Source of the DNA: Zoogloeaceae bacterium
Lineage (GTDB): Bacteria > Pseudomonadota > Gammaproteobacteria > Burkholderiales > Rhodocyclaceae
DNA: 64,000 nucleotides
Assembly: GCA_024235635.1 (NCBI GenBank)
Contig: JACKMA010000004.1
Coordinates: 26,304-90,303, forward strand
Reading direction: 5' to 3'
The notes beneath the pieces were generated by a model. That model did no database searches. It was given only the letters and a program-made list of their open reading frames with translations, and was not told the DNA's origin. The translations under genes were made by a program, and so were the position numbers. Each line of letters begins with the position of its first letter. Within the stretch, counting starts at the first letter, position 1. Below, one piece after another: positions 42,252-50,950 of the stretch.

Positions 42252-43156
42252 ACATCACCACTGCGGACCGTCACCGGATCCCTGCGCAAAACCGTGACCG
42301 CCCCCGCGCCACGACGCGCGCGATTGACGCGCAGCCACAGGACACGGGACAAGCGGCGCCCGTCCGGCAGCGCGACCTGGGCTTCCAGCCGATAGCTGGC
42401 GGCCGGCGCGCGGTCGATGAATCGACCGTCCAGCGCCGACAGGTCGAGCAGCGGATCGCCCTCGGCTCGGCGTGCTGCGATTGCCTCGGCCAGCCGGGCG
42501 TCGCCCCCGGTCAGGATCTGCAACACTTCGACCGGCGCAGCCATCGGGTTGACGCCCCCGCCATCTGCACCCGTGACCGCAATGCAATCCTTTATGCTAT
42601 CAAAGACATCGAAGCTCATGCCCAGAACTTGCAACAAGTCTTCGGGCGTCTGGAATCCACCGTTGAACGGCCGATAGGGCGAACCCGCTGCCTGATAGGC
42701 CTCGTCTTCGCCGCCATCGCCCTGTGGCATCTGATCGAGGTCACGCCAGTCGACGATCGCCGCGGCAAGGCGAACGGCATCGCGCTCGACAAGTCCGGCG
42801 CGAATCATCAACATGGCCTGCAAGAGTTCGCGCCCGGCGGCATTGAGATTCACCCAGCCCGAACTCGGACTCGCCTCAACCGCCACCGGGCGCCCATCCA
42901 CGCGGTAGGCGCCGGCAACCGGCGCGTTCGTCGGCGTAGCCGCTGCCGCCAGGTCACGGGCAGCAAGCATGATTGCGCCGTCCGCCAGCGCAGTCGCGGC
43001 GATGCGCTGGCGGAACCCGTCGGCGCTGCGAACCTCGCCCTTCGCCGATGAACCGATGCCGGCGACGATCAGCACCAGCGCCGCGGCAATCCACAGCACC
43101 GCAACCAGGACCACGCCGCGCTGCTGGTGCCGCGGCCGGGCTGGTATCGGCCTCAT
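42248..43156 (-). CDS. gspK: GspK, T2SS minor pseudopilin
   Basis: 302 residues from the ATG at 43156, which overlaps the gspJ stop (ATGA). Prepilin-type N terminus QRGVVLVAVLWIAAALVLI: the cleavage glycine is present and Glu at +5 is absent, as is normal for GspK. The large helical domain follows, with VNLNAAGRELLQAMLM and IVDWRDLDQMP, the latter with the acidic cluster that binds calcium in GspK. It sits at the tip of the pseudopilus. Confidence 0.93.
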   Translation of the reverse strand: MRPIPARPRHQQRGVVLVAVLWIAAALVLIVAGIGSSAKGEVRSADGFRQRIAATALADGAIMLAARDLAAAATPTNAPVAGAYRVDGRPVAVEASPSSGWVNLNAAGRELLQAMLMIRAGLVERDAVRLAAAIVDWRDLDQMPQGDGGEDEAYQAAGSPYRPFNGGFQTPEDLLQVLGMSFDVFDSIKDCIAVTGADGGGVNPMAAPVEVLQILTGGDARLAEAIAARRAEGDPLLDLSALDGRFIDRAPAASYRLEAQVALPDGRRLSRVLWLRVNRARRGAGAVTVLRRDPVTVRSGDV

Positions 43157-43836
43157 CGGACCGGCCCGTGCACGATTTCCTCGCCGGGGCCTGCGCCGCC
43201 CTCGGCGCTCGGCGTGACAATGATGTCCGGCCACGCTCGGCCATCCACCCAGAGTCTCAGCAAGACCCGGCGGGGAAGCTTGTCGCTGTCATCCCAGGCC
43301 TCCAGCCAGCCGTCATCGTCGCCCTGATAGCGCACGAGCAGGCGGTCCACATGGTCGATCGACACCGCCGGTGCGATGGCATCCCATTCCGGTGCCTGCG
43401 GTCCGCGCAGGCGCGGCGCGAAGTGGATCCTGACGCTGCCGGGCTGGGTGCGGCCATCGAACTCGAGGAGGAATCGGTGCATCCCGCCGGCACCGAAGCG
43501 GGCCGGGAACAGACCGACCCACTCGAAACGCTCCGGGCCACCCCAAAGCGAGGGCCGCGCGGTCTCGACGCCACCGACCGGCGATGGCGGCGGCTGGATC
43601 ACGTCCAGGCTGGCCCGCAGGAATTCGGACGTGGCGCGCATCTGCTCGCTGCGCTCGACCAGCGCATCGACGCGGGTGGCGGTGCCGCCGAGGGTACGCA
43701 TTGCCGAGATCATGCCCAGCAGGATGACCGAGACCAGCGACACCGCCACCACCACTTCGACGAGCGTGAAGCCGGCCGCGAGCGAACCGCCGCGCTGCCC
43801 ACCACGCACGCCGGATTCAACGCTCGCCATCGTCAT
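43153..43836 (-). CDS. gspJ: GspJ, T2SS minor pseudopilin
   Basis: 227 residues. Prepilin motif AAGFTLVEVVVAVSLVSVI with the cleavage glycine at residue 22 and Glu at +5. The remaining beta-rich part has WVGLFPARFGAGGMHRFLLE and YQGDDDGWLEAW. Its start overlaps the gspI end by 20 bases; the second ATG (residue 3) is possible. It belongs to the pseudopilus tip complex with GspI and GspK. Confidence 0.92.
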   Translation of the reverse strand: MTMASVESGVRGGQRGGSLAAGFTLVEVVVAVSLVSVILLGMISAMRTLGGTATRVDALVERSEQMRATSEFLRASLDVIQPPPSPVGGVETARPSLWGGPERFEWVGLFPARFGAGGMHRFLLEFDGRTQPGSVRIHFAPRLRGPQAPEWDAIAPAVSIDHVDRLLVRYQGDDDGWLEAWDDSDKLPRRVLLRLWVDGRAWPDIIVTPSAEGGAGPGEEIVHGPVR

Positions 43837-44206
43837 CGGCCTGCGGCAACACCGTGGCTATCCGGAATTCGCGTCGACGACCACGATCGGTCCAGTCGAT
43901 CGTGACCGCGACTTCGTGCAACGGTATCGCGACGTCGACATCCGACGATTCCTGCAGTGGCCGACTGCCGATCTGCCAGTGGAAGCCGTCCTCGGTGCTG
44001 CCGGAGTCGTGCCAACCGCCGGCCGGTACCGTTTCGAGGGCATCGATCAGGCTCTGGCCCCACAGGGCCGCCCGCACGTACTGGTCCGACAGCACCGCCG
44101 CACGCAGCGAGCCGGCGCCGCTCTGATAGAGCACGCCGAGCGCAAGCGCCATGATCGAGAATGCCACCAGCACCTCGATCAGCGAGAAGCCGCGTGCGGA
44201 CCGCAT
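43817..44206 (-). CDS. gspI: GspI, T2SS minor pseudopilin
   Basis: 129 residues, the usual size. Prepilin motif ARGFSLIEVLVAFSIMALA with a very short 6-residue leader and Glu at +5. The conserved ALWGQSLIDALETVPAGGW and later FRIATVLPQAD are typical. The start shares one base with the gspH stop (TGATG). It initiates the tip complex. Confidence 0.93.
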   Translation of the reverse strand: MRSARGFSLIEVLVAFSIMALALGVLYQSGAGSLRAAVLSDQYVRAALWGQSLIDALETVPAGGWHDSGSTEDGFHWQIGSRPLQESSDVDVAIPLHEVAVTIDWTDRGRRREFRIATVLPQADDDGER

Positions 44207-44733
44207 CAGGACTCGGCCCCGCCCGGATCTTCCTGGGTGATGCGGCCGAACAGCCAGTCCACCCGCAGCCGTACGCCCTGCCCGCCAGGGCGTGTGATCG
44301 TGATGCTGCCCCCGGTCGAACCGCCGTCGGGAAAGAAGCGGATCCCGCCGATGCCCCGATCATCGCGTTCGGTCGCCGCCAGCGTCGCGTCGATCCGATA
44401 GGCTTCGGGAAATGGCACCGACGGCCTGCCTGCCTCGCCGTAGCGTCGACCGCCCAGATCGAGTTCGAATCGCACCGGCCTGCCTTCGGCCGCCGCACGC
44501 TCGCGTGCCGAACGCAGCGCACCCAACACCGAGCGTACGGTCGCGCGGTATTCGACCGACTCGTAGAACTTGGTCGCCACCATCGGCACGACCCCCAGCA
44601 GCAGGCCTGCGATCGCCAGGGCAACGATCATCTCGAGCAGCGTAAAGCCCGCCGCGCCCCTTCGAGGCAGCCGATCCGCGGCGCTCCGCCGGCTTCGCAG
44701 GTCAGTTCCAGTTGCCGACGTCGGCGTTCTCAC
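44206..44733 (-). CDS. gspH: GspH, T2SS minor pseudopilin (start uncertain)
   Basis: The mature part is clear: AAGFTLLEMIVALAIAGLLLG with the prepilin glycine and Glu at +5, then ATVRSVLGALRSARERAAAEG, and a beta domain ending in LFGRITQEDPGG. The start is not. No ATG occurs close by; the nearest standard start is a GTG at 44733, 32 bases inside gspG, giving 175 residues and a 28-residue leader. A CTG at 44700, just after the gspG stop, would give an 18-residue leader. I use the GTG. The protein is a minor subunit of the pseudopilus. Confidence 0.85.
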   Translation of the reverse strand: MRTPTSATGTDLRSRRSAADRLPRRGAAGFTLLEMIVALAIAGLLLGVVPMVATKFYESVEYRATVRSVLGALRSARERAAAEGRPVRFELDLGGRRYGEAGRPSVPFPEAYRIDATLAATERDDRGIGGIRFFPDGGSTGGSITITRPGGQGVRLRVDWLFGRITQEDPGGAES

Positions 44734-45130
44734 CTTCCCCGCCTGCGCTGCCGTCGGCGCCGTAGGAATAGATGTCGACCTCGCTGTGCTGCCCGGGCGC
44801 GGCGTATTGGTAGGCCCGCCCCCACGGATCCGACGGAATGTCCTTGCGCTTGAGGTAGGGGCCATTCCAGCCGGTGGCGGCGGCCGGCTTGCTGACCAGC
44901 GCCGAGAGCCCTTCGTCGCTGCTCGGGAAGCGGCCGACGTCGAGCTTGTAGAGTTCCAGCGCCTGCTCGAAATCCTTGATCTGAACGTTCGCGGTCTTGC
45001 TCTTGGCACCCCCGAGCTGATTGAGCACGCGGGGTCCCACGAGGCCGGCCAGCAGTCCGAGAATGGCCAGCACGACCAACAGTTCGACCAGCGTGAAGCC
45101 CTGGTGGCGGGAAGTTGCGGAGTCGGTCAT
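44702..45130 (-). CDS. gspG: GspG, T2SS major pseudopilin
   Basis: 142 residues from the ATG at 45130. Short leader MTDSATSRHQG, then FTLVELLVVLAILGLLAG with Glu at +5. Family landmarks are VQIKDFEQALELYKLDVGRFP, GLSALV, WNGPYLKR and the calcium-site region IPSDPWGRAYQY, ending with YSYGADGSAGG. It polymerises into the periplasmic pseudopilus. It lies 43 bases after gspF. Confidence 0.97.
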   Translation of the reverse strand: MTDSATSRHQGFTLVELLVVLAILGLLAGLVGPRVLNQLGGAKSKTANVQIKDFEQALELYKLDVGRFPSSDEGLSALVSKPAAATGWNGPYLKRKDIPSDPWGRAYQYAAPGQHSEVDIYSYGADGSAGGEGENADVGNWN

Positions 45131-45173
45131 CACAGTACTCAAAATGGTTGGAATTGGGCGGCGGCCAAGGCGC

Positions 45174-46409
45174 TCAGGCGGCCAGATCATTCACCGACAG
45201 AATGCCCAGCAGGATCGACACGATGATCGCCGCGATCACCACACCGAGGGTCAGGATCAGGATCGGTTCGATCAAGGTCAGCGCCCGCTTGATACCGGCC
45301 TGCACTTCGGCGTCGTGAACCCGCGCAAGTTCCAGCAGCATCGTGTCCAGGCGGCCGGTCTCTTCGCCGAGCCGCACCATGTTGAGCGCGAGCGGGGTGA
45401 ACAATCCGGTCTCGGTCAGGGCGTCGGCCATCCGTCCACCCTTCTTGATGAACGGCGCGACGCCGTCAAGCGCCAGTCGGAGTGGCGAGTTTGCCACAGT
45501 CTGCGCAGCGATACGAACCGCCTGCACGATCGATACCCCGCCACCGAGCAGGGTGCCCATGCTGCGCGAAAATCGCGTGACTTCGTACTTGCGGATCAGA
45601 TCGCCGATCAACGGCAGCGCCAGCATCCTCGCATCCTTCCAGTTGCGGCCGCGATCGGTGCGCACATAGCGCCGCCAGCCCCAGACCAGGCCCGCGGCCA
45701 GCAGCGCCAGCAACCACCACCAGTCACCGAGAAAATGCCCGGCGGCAACGATGATCGCGGTTGGCAGCGGCAAGGCATCCCCCATGTCCTCGAACAGCGC
45801 CTCGAATTGCGGCACGACGAAGGTCAGCAGCAGAAAAACCGAGAGCAGCGCGACGACCACCAGGATCATCGGGTAGATCATCGCCGACACCACGCCCTCG
45901 CGCAGTTGCCGGAAGCGCTCGAGGTGCTCGCCGACCCGGGTCAGCACGTCCGCGAGTTGCCCCCCGGCTTCGCCCGCCCGCACCATGTTGATGTAGAAGT
46001 CGCCGAACAAGGCCTGGTGGGCGCCGAGTGCCGCGCTGAACGACTTGCCGCCCTTGACCGCCGCATGCAGATCGCCGACGACGCGGGCCATCTGTTCCTT
46101 TTGCGCCATGCCGGCGATCACCTTGAGGGCGCGATCGAGCGGTACGCCGGAGCGCAGCATCACCGACAGCGAGCGCGTCAGGTCCTCGATATCCACCGCC
46201 CGGATGCGGCTGCCGCCCAGCCGACGGGCGCGTCCGGGCGGCGCCGCCCCGCTTCCGCGGGCAGCGGCGTCACTGGCCTCGAGCAGGTCGATCGGCGTCA
46301 ACCGCATGCGCTCGATCTGCGCGAGCGCCGCGCTGCGGCTGTCTGCACTCAGCCGGCCTTCAGTGAAGCTGCCGTCGCCGCGCACGGCCCGGTAGCGAAA
46401 CTCACTCAT
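45174..46409 (-). CDS. gspF: GspF, T2SS inner-membrane platform protein
   Basis: 411 residues, normal length. N-terminal EFRYRAVRGDGSFTEG; two repeated helical domains each with a GspF signature (LTRSLSVMLRSGVPLDRAL and RFSRSMGTLLGGGVSIVQAV); three transmembrane helices (about 170-190, 220-245, 380-405). It is the multi-pass core of the platform. Its start overlaps the gspE end by 8 bases. Confidence 0.97.
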   Translation of the reverse strand: MSEFRYRAVRGDGSFTEGRLSADSRSAALAQIERMRLTPIDLLEASDAAARGSGAAPPGRARRLGGSRIRAVDIEDLTRSLSVMLRSGVPLDRALKVIAGMAQKEQMARVVGDLHAAVKGGKSFSAALGAHQALFGDFYINMVRAGEAGGQLADVLTRVGEHLERFRQLREGVVSAMIYPMILVVVALLSVFLLLTFVVPQFEALFEDMGDALPLPTAIIVAAGHFLGDWWWLLALLAAGLVWGWRRYVRTDRGRNWKDARMLALPLIGDLIRKYEVTRFSRSMGTLLGGGVSIVQAVRIAAQTVANSPLRLALDGVAPFIKKGGRMADALTETGLFTPLALNMVRLGEETGRLDTMLLELARVHDAEVQAGIKRALTLIEPILILTLGVVIAAIIVSILLGILSVNDLAA

Positions 46410-48138
46410 CCTGCTGATCCTGCGTCACCCGCGCCACTTCTTCGAGCGAGGTGACGCCCTCGGCGACCTTGCGCAGGCCGTCCTCGAACAGGGTCCGCAT
46501 GCCCCGGCTGCGGGCCAGCGCATGCAGCGCGGTGGCATCCTCCCCTTCGAGGATGGCGTGCACCATGGCATCGTCGATCGGCAGCAGTTCGTGAATCGAG
46601 GTGCGTCCGAGATAGCCGGTGTGCTTGCAGGACGGGCAACCGGCGGCGCGATAGATCCGACCGCCCCCCCCACCGAAGAAGCGGGCCAGTCCCGCCGCCG
46701 CTGCCTGCGCGGCATCGAGATCGACCCCTTCGCGACAATCGGAACACAGACGCCGAACCAGGCGCTGCGACAGCACGCCATTGAGTGTGGACGTGATCAG
46801 GTAGCGCTCGATGCCCATGTCCACCAGACGCACGACCGCACCGGCGGCGGTGTTGGTGTGTAAGGTGGACAGCACCAAGTGGCCGGTCAGTGCCGACTGC
46901 ACGGCGATCTGGGCGGTTTCACCGTCACGCATCTCGCCGATCATGATCACATCCGGGTCCTGACGCAGGATCGAGCGCAGAGACTGTGCGAAATCGAGAC
47001 CGATCTGGGACTGCACCTGAACCTGGTTGATGCCGCCGAGCTGGTATTCGACCGGATCCTCCACCGTGACGATCTTGAGCGCCGCCGAATCCAGCTTGGT
47101 CAGCGACGCATACAGCGTTGTGGTCTTGCCCGAGCCGGTCGGACCGGTGACCAGCAGAATGCCGTGGGGTCTGGCCAGGAGATCCCGGAATCGGGCCAGG
47201 ATGTCGCTCGCGAAGCCCATCTTCTCGAGTTCGATGCGTACGCTGGCGCGATCGAGAACCCGGATCACGACGCTCTCGCCGTGGACCGTCGGCAAGGTCG
47301 ACACCCGGAGATCGATTTCGCGACCCTTGACCCGCGTCTTGATGCGCCCGTCCTGCGGCAGGCGCCGCTCGGCGATGTTGAGGTGGGCCATCAGCTTGAT
47401 CCGCGAGGTCACGGCGGCCGCCATGTCGATCGCCACCGCCGCATCGTTGCGCAACACGCCGTCGATCCGGTAGCGCACCTGCAAGGTATCCTCGAACGGC
47501 TCGAGGTGAATGTCGGAGGCCCGCATGTCGACGACGCGGCCGATGATCTGATTGACCAGCCGGATCACCGGCGCCTCGGTCGCGAGATCGCGAAGGTGCT
47601 CGACGAACTCGCTGTCGCCGGCATCGCGCCGGGTCTCGCCCGAGCCTTCGTCGTGGTCGGGCTCCTCGAAGTAGCGCTCGAGCGCGGCGTCGATCTCGGA
47701 CTCCAGCCCCAGTGCCGGCGCCACCGCCAATCCGCTGGCGAGTCGCACCGCCTTGACCAGAAACGGGTCCTGCGGCGTCGCCATGGCGATCCGTAGCACC
47801 CCCGCCTCCACTGCCAGCGGCAGCAGCCGGTGCATCCTCAGGTAATCGGCCGCGAGGCCATCGACTGGCAGCAGATCCTCGGGAAACGCATTGGCCGTCG
47901 CCAGCGGCACGGCCAGTTGCTGCGCCAGCACCTGCGCGAGGTCGCCCTCGGCGAGCAGGCCCAGCCGCACCAGGATGCGCCCGAGCAGGTCCTGCATCTC
48001 GGTCTGGGCCGCCAGCGCATGCTCGAGGTCGCGGGCAGCGAGCTTGCCGGCTGCCACCAGCATCTCACCGATGCGCGGCCTCGCCTGCACTCGCTCCTCC
48101 GTGTCCGACCGATTGTCCAGGGCCTCGTCCGCTGCCAT
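46402..48138 (-). CDS. gspE: GspE, T2SS assembly ATPase
   Basis: 578 residues from the ATG at 48138, 2 bases after the stop of the wecA-like gene. N-terminal domain with IGEMLVAAGKLAARDLEHAL; the core has Walker A TGPTGSGKTTT, the Asp box IVTVEDPVEYQ, Walker B IMIGEMRDGETA and His box TLHTNTAAG. A zinc-binding four-cysteine set is seen in LCSDC ... CPSCKHTG, diagnostic for GspE against most PilT. It powers pseudopilus assembly at the inner membrane. Confidence 0.97.
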   Translation of the reverse strand: MAADEALDNRSDTEERVQARPRIGEMLVAAGKLAARDLEHALAAQTEMQDLLGRILVRLGLLAEGDLAQVLAQQLAVPLATANAFPEDLLPVDGLAADYLRMHRLLPLAVEAGVLRIAMATPQDPFLVKAVRLASGLAVAPALGLESEIDAALERYFEEPDHDEGSGETRRDAGDSEFVEHLRDLATEAPVIRLVNQIIGRVVDMRASDIHLEPFEDTLQVRYRIDGVLRNDAAVAIDMAAAVTSRIKLMAHLNIAERRLPQDGRIKTRVKGREIDLRVSTLPTVHGESVVIRVLDRASVRIELEKMGFASDILARFRDLLARPHGILLVTGPTGSGKTTTLYASLTKLDSAALKIVTVEDPVEYQLGGINQVQVQSQIGLDFAQSLRSILRQDPDVIMIGEMRDGETAQIAVQSALTGHLVLSTLHTNTAAGAVVRLVDMGIERYLITSTLNGVLSQRLVRRLCSDCREGVDLDAAQAAAAGLARFFGGGGGRIYRAAGCPSCKHTGYLGRTSIHELLPIDDAMVHAILEGEDATALHALARSRGMRTLFEDGLRKVAEGVTSLEEVARVTQDQQDE

Positions 48139-48140
48139 CC

Positions 48141-49241
48141 TCAGTGCTCCGTGTGCTGCTGTCGCTGCACGGCGCCATTGCGCCGCAGGTGTCGCCTGGC
48201 GAAGCGTGACAGCCGCCAGGCGTGGCTGGCCGCATACAGATAGGCGCCGGTGAGCGCCAGGAATCCGAGGAACAGCACCAGTTCCGAGACGCGATAGTGC
48301 CAGCCGGCGATTCCGACCATTCCGAGCAGCGCGTTCACCAGCATCAGGAAGAATACTACCCGCCTGTCCGAAAAACCGATGCGGATCAGCACGTGGTGGA
48401 GGTGGGTGCGGTCCGGGTGCAGCGGATTGCGCCGCTTGCTCATGCGCCGCAGGGTGACCGCGAACATGTCGATCAGGGCCAGCCCGCACACCCACAGCAT
48501 CACCACGGGCGGCACACGGACCCGGTCCGGCCCGACCGGCTGGGTCAGTTCGACCGAGAACCACACCACCAGGAAGCCGATCGCCATGCTGCCGGCATCG
48601 CCGAGAAACACCGCCGCGCGCTGGCGCCAGGGGTGACGCAGGTTGAATACCAGGAAACCCGCCAGGCAGCCGGCGAGGATCATCGAGAACGACGCCAGTT
48701 CCTGCTGACCGGTGACGTCGCCGAGATAGGCCATCATCGCGAAGGTGATCAGCGCCCAGCCCCCTGCCAGACCGTCCACCCCGTCGCTCATGTTGTAGGC
48801 ATTGACCACCGACAACGCCGCGAACAAGGTGAATGGGATGCCCCAGTCCTGCAGGTCGAAGATCGCATCGCCCCACAGCATGCCGAGGTCACGCAGGTAG
48901 TTGCCGCCCCACGAGGTCATCAGCACCGCGGCGATGAACTGATGGGCGAGCTTGTTGCGCGGCGCCAGTTCCCGCAGGTCGTCCATCACGCCGATGATCA
49001 CCAGCAGCGCGAGACCGACGAACAGTGGCCGGTAGGGGGCGACGATGGGCACGAAAATCAGGCTCGACAGGGCGAACGAGAGCACGATCGCGACGCCGCC
49101 GATCAGCGGGATCGAACCCTGGTGGCGCTTGCGCCCGCCCGGTGAATCGACCAGGCCAACACGCAAGGCCGCGGGCCGCAATGCCTGGATCAGCACGGCG
49201 ACGAACGCCGCCGATGCGAATACCATGGCCGCCTCACGCAT
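48141..49241 (-). CDS. WecA-like polyprenyl-phosphate sugar-1-phosphate transferase
   Basis: 366 residues, about ten or eleven transmembrane helices. Conserved cytosolic loops are present: MDDLRELAPRNK (Asp-Asp), NAYNMSDGVDGLAGG, FLGDAGSMAIG and DRTHLHHVLI with the HxHH-type motif of the WecA/WbpL group. It transfers a HexNAc-1-phosphate, most likely GlcNAc, to undecaprenyl phosphate, the first step of glycan assembly. It is followed after 2 bases by gspE and preceded directly by a GT2 gene, so the glycan and secretion genes share a transcript. Confidence 0.9.
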   Translation of the reverse strand: MREAAMVFASAAFVAVLIQALRPAALRVGLVDSPGGRKRHQGSIPLIGGVAIVLSFALSSLIFVPIVAPYRPLFVGLALLVIIGVMDDLRELAPRNKLAHQFIAAVLMTSWGGNYLRDLGMLWGDAIFDLQDWGIPFTLFAALSVVNAYNMSDGVDGLAGGWALITFAMMAYLGDVTGQQELASFSMILAGCLAGFLVFNLRHPWRQRAAVFLGDAGSMAIGFLVVWFSVELTQPVGPDRVRVPPVVMLWVCGLALIDMFAVTLRRMSKRRNPLHPDRTHLHHVLIRIGFSDRRVVFFLMLVNALLGMVGIAGWHYRVSELVLFLGFLALTGAYLYAASHAWRLSRFARRHLRRNGAVQRQQHTEH

Positions 49242-50009
49242 TCACGGCCTCCCCGCGGCGTGGCCGCGACCGGCCGGTAGCCCCGCGACGAAGCGGCGAT
49301 AGGCCTGCGATCGCCAGAATCGCAACAGGCTCGCCACATGCCAAAGGAAATGACCGGGGTCGCGCAGGCTCGCCCGGCGCGCGTCATGAACGATCCCGCG
49401 CGCCGGCACGCAGCAGACCGTCCACCCAGCCAGCCAGGCCCGCACGCACAAGTCCATGTCCTCGCAATACATGCGATAGCCGGCGTCGAATCCGCCCAGT
49501 TCGTCGAAAGTCCGGCGCCGGACCAGCAGGCACATGCCGGCGACCCAGTCCGGCTCGCAGGCGATGCCCACATCCGCATAATCGCTGCGACGGCGCGCCG
49601 GATGGAGACGATCGCGCAACAGGCGGCCGGGCGTCAGCACCCGGCGCGCATTGTCGGCGATGGTGCCGTCGGGCGCCTCGACGCGCGGCGCGACGATGCC
49701 GACCGCCGGGTCGTCGAATGCCGCCAGCAGTCCCTCGAGCACGGCCGAGTCGACGCGCAGGTCGGGATTGAGTATCGCGATGATCTCGGCCTCGCCGCGT
49801 CTGGCCAGCAGATTGTGATTGGCGGCGAAGCTGCGCGGCTGGCGGTCCGCGTGGCGCAGCGCCGGCCGCTCGGTCGATGCCTCCGGGGCGTCGGCAAGAT
49901 TTTCGAGCAGGTGGATGCGTGCCGCCATGCCGCCCAGATCGGCGAGCAGCGTCCGCACCAGTTCAGGGGTGCCGTGCGATACGATCTGAATGTCCAGTGA
50001 TCTTGCCAC
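49242..50009 (-). CDS. GT2 glycosyltransferase (rhamnosyltransferase-like)
   Basis: 255 residues. GT-A features: IQIVSHGTPELVRTLLADL at the start, AANHNLLARRGEAEIIAILNPDLRV with the metal-binding NPD, GIVAPRVEAPDGTIADNARRV and the later CEDMDLCVRAWLAGW with the catalytic-base region. This layout matches the WbbL/rhamnosyltransferase type that follows WecA. It could add the second sugar (rhamnose) to the lipid-linked GlcNAc. Its stop is next to the wecA-like start. A 104-base gap upstream separates it from apaH. Confidence 0.87.
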   Translation of the reverse strand: MARSLDIQIVSHGTPELVRTLLADLGGMAARIHLLENLADAPEASTERPALRHADRQPRSFAANHNLLARRGEAEIIAILNPDLRVDSAVLEGLLAAFDDPAVGIVAPRVEAPDGTIADNARRVLTPGRLLRDRLHPARRRSDYADVGIACEPDWVAGMCLLVRRRTFDELGGFDAGYRMYCEDMDLCVRAWLAGWTVCCVPARGIVHDARRASLRDPGHFLWHVASLLRFWRSQAYRRFVAGLPAGRGHAAGRP

Positions 50010-50113
50010 GGGTCGGGTATGGGACGGCCGCCGCGCGACCCCGTCGCCACCAAGTAAAATTTGTCAATGGTAGCGCGTCGCCACGTTTCGCCGAAGCGCC
50101 GACGTCGACCCGG

Positions 50114-50932
50114 TCACGGCGCAAGGCGGCTCTTGCGTGCCGGTTCGCGAAACACCAGGCCATCGTCGAGCCGCACGGCGGTCAGGTCGCCGCCCCACAG
50201 GCAGCCGCTGTCGAGAGCGAGCAGGCCCAGTTCCCGGCGAAATCCGAGGGCCGACCAGTGCCCGCAGACGATGGTATGGGTTCGACTGGCACGATGCGGC
50301 ACGTCGAACCAGGGCAACAACCCCTTGGGTTGGCTCCCCGGCGGCCCCTTGGCGCCGAACTGCAGGCGTCCGCCGGCACTGCAGAAACGCATTCGCGTCA
50401 TCGCATTGACGATGAAGCGCAGACGGTCCTGACCTTTCAGCCGATCCTCCCATTGGTCCGGACGGTTGCCATGGAGCTGCGCGAGGAAGCCCTTGCGGCG
50501 GGCACTGCGCAATACGCCCTCGACCTCGCCCGCGAGCGTCCGGGCGAACGGCACCGACCATTGCGGCGCCAGCCCCGCGTGCACCATCGCGAACCCGTCT
50601 TCGACGTGCATCAGCGGGCGTCGTGCGAGCCAGTCCAGCAGCGACTCGCGGTCTGGCGCGGCAAGCACGGCGGCCAGCGTGTCGTCCTTGCCCCGCTTGC
50701 GAAACCCGGCCGCCACCATCAACAGGTAGAGATCGTGATTGCCCAGCACCACCGTCGCGAGCTCACCGAGATCACGAACCAGTCGCAACACCGCCAGCGA
50801 GGCCGGGCCGCGGTTGACCAGGTCCCCCACCAGCCACAGGCGATCGCCGGCCGGATCGAAGTGGATGCGGTCGAGTAGCGCCCGAAATTCGTCGAAGCAG
50901 CCCTGGATGTCGCCGATTGCGTAGATCGCCAT
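50114..50932 (-). CDS. apaH: Symmetrical Ap4A hydrolase ApaH
   Basis: 272 residues, normal length. Metallophosphatase motifs in order: AIGDIQGCFDEF, VGDLVNRGP, LGNHDLYLL and MVHAGLAPQW, then VCGHWSALGF near the C terminus. It splits diadenosine tetraphosphate (and Np4 RNA caps) into two ADP units. The gene follows manC by 18 bases inside the sugar-nucleotide run, an odd place for it. In other proteobacteria apaH also sits beside rfb-type genes at times. Confidence 0.95.
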   Translation of the reverse strand: MAIYAIGDIQGCFDEFRALLDRIHFDPAGDRLWLVGDLVNRGPASLAVLRLVRDLGELATVVLGNHDLYLLMVAAGFRKRGKDDTLAAVLAAPDRESLLDWLARRPLMHVEDGFAMVHAGLAPQWSVPFARTLAGEVEGVLRSARRKGFLAQLHGNRPDQWEDRLKGQDRLRFIVNAMTRMRFCSAGGRLQFGAKGPPGSQPKGLLPWFDVPHRASRTHTIVCGHWSALGFRRELGLLALDSGCLWGGDLTAVRLDDGLVFREPARKSRLAP

Positions 50933-50950
50933 GCCTGCGCCGGGCGCCGC

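Noticed and set aside
50062..50067. Perfect TTGACA -35 on the minus strand before the GT2 gene
   Set aside because: At 16-18 bases downstream there is only GC-rich sequence with no -10-like hexamer, so I do not call a promoter.
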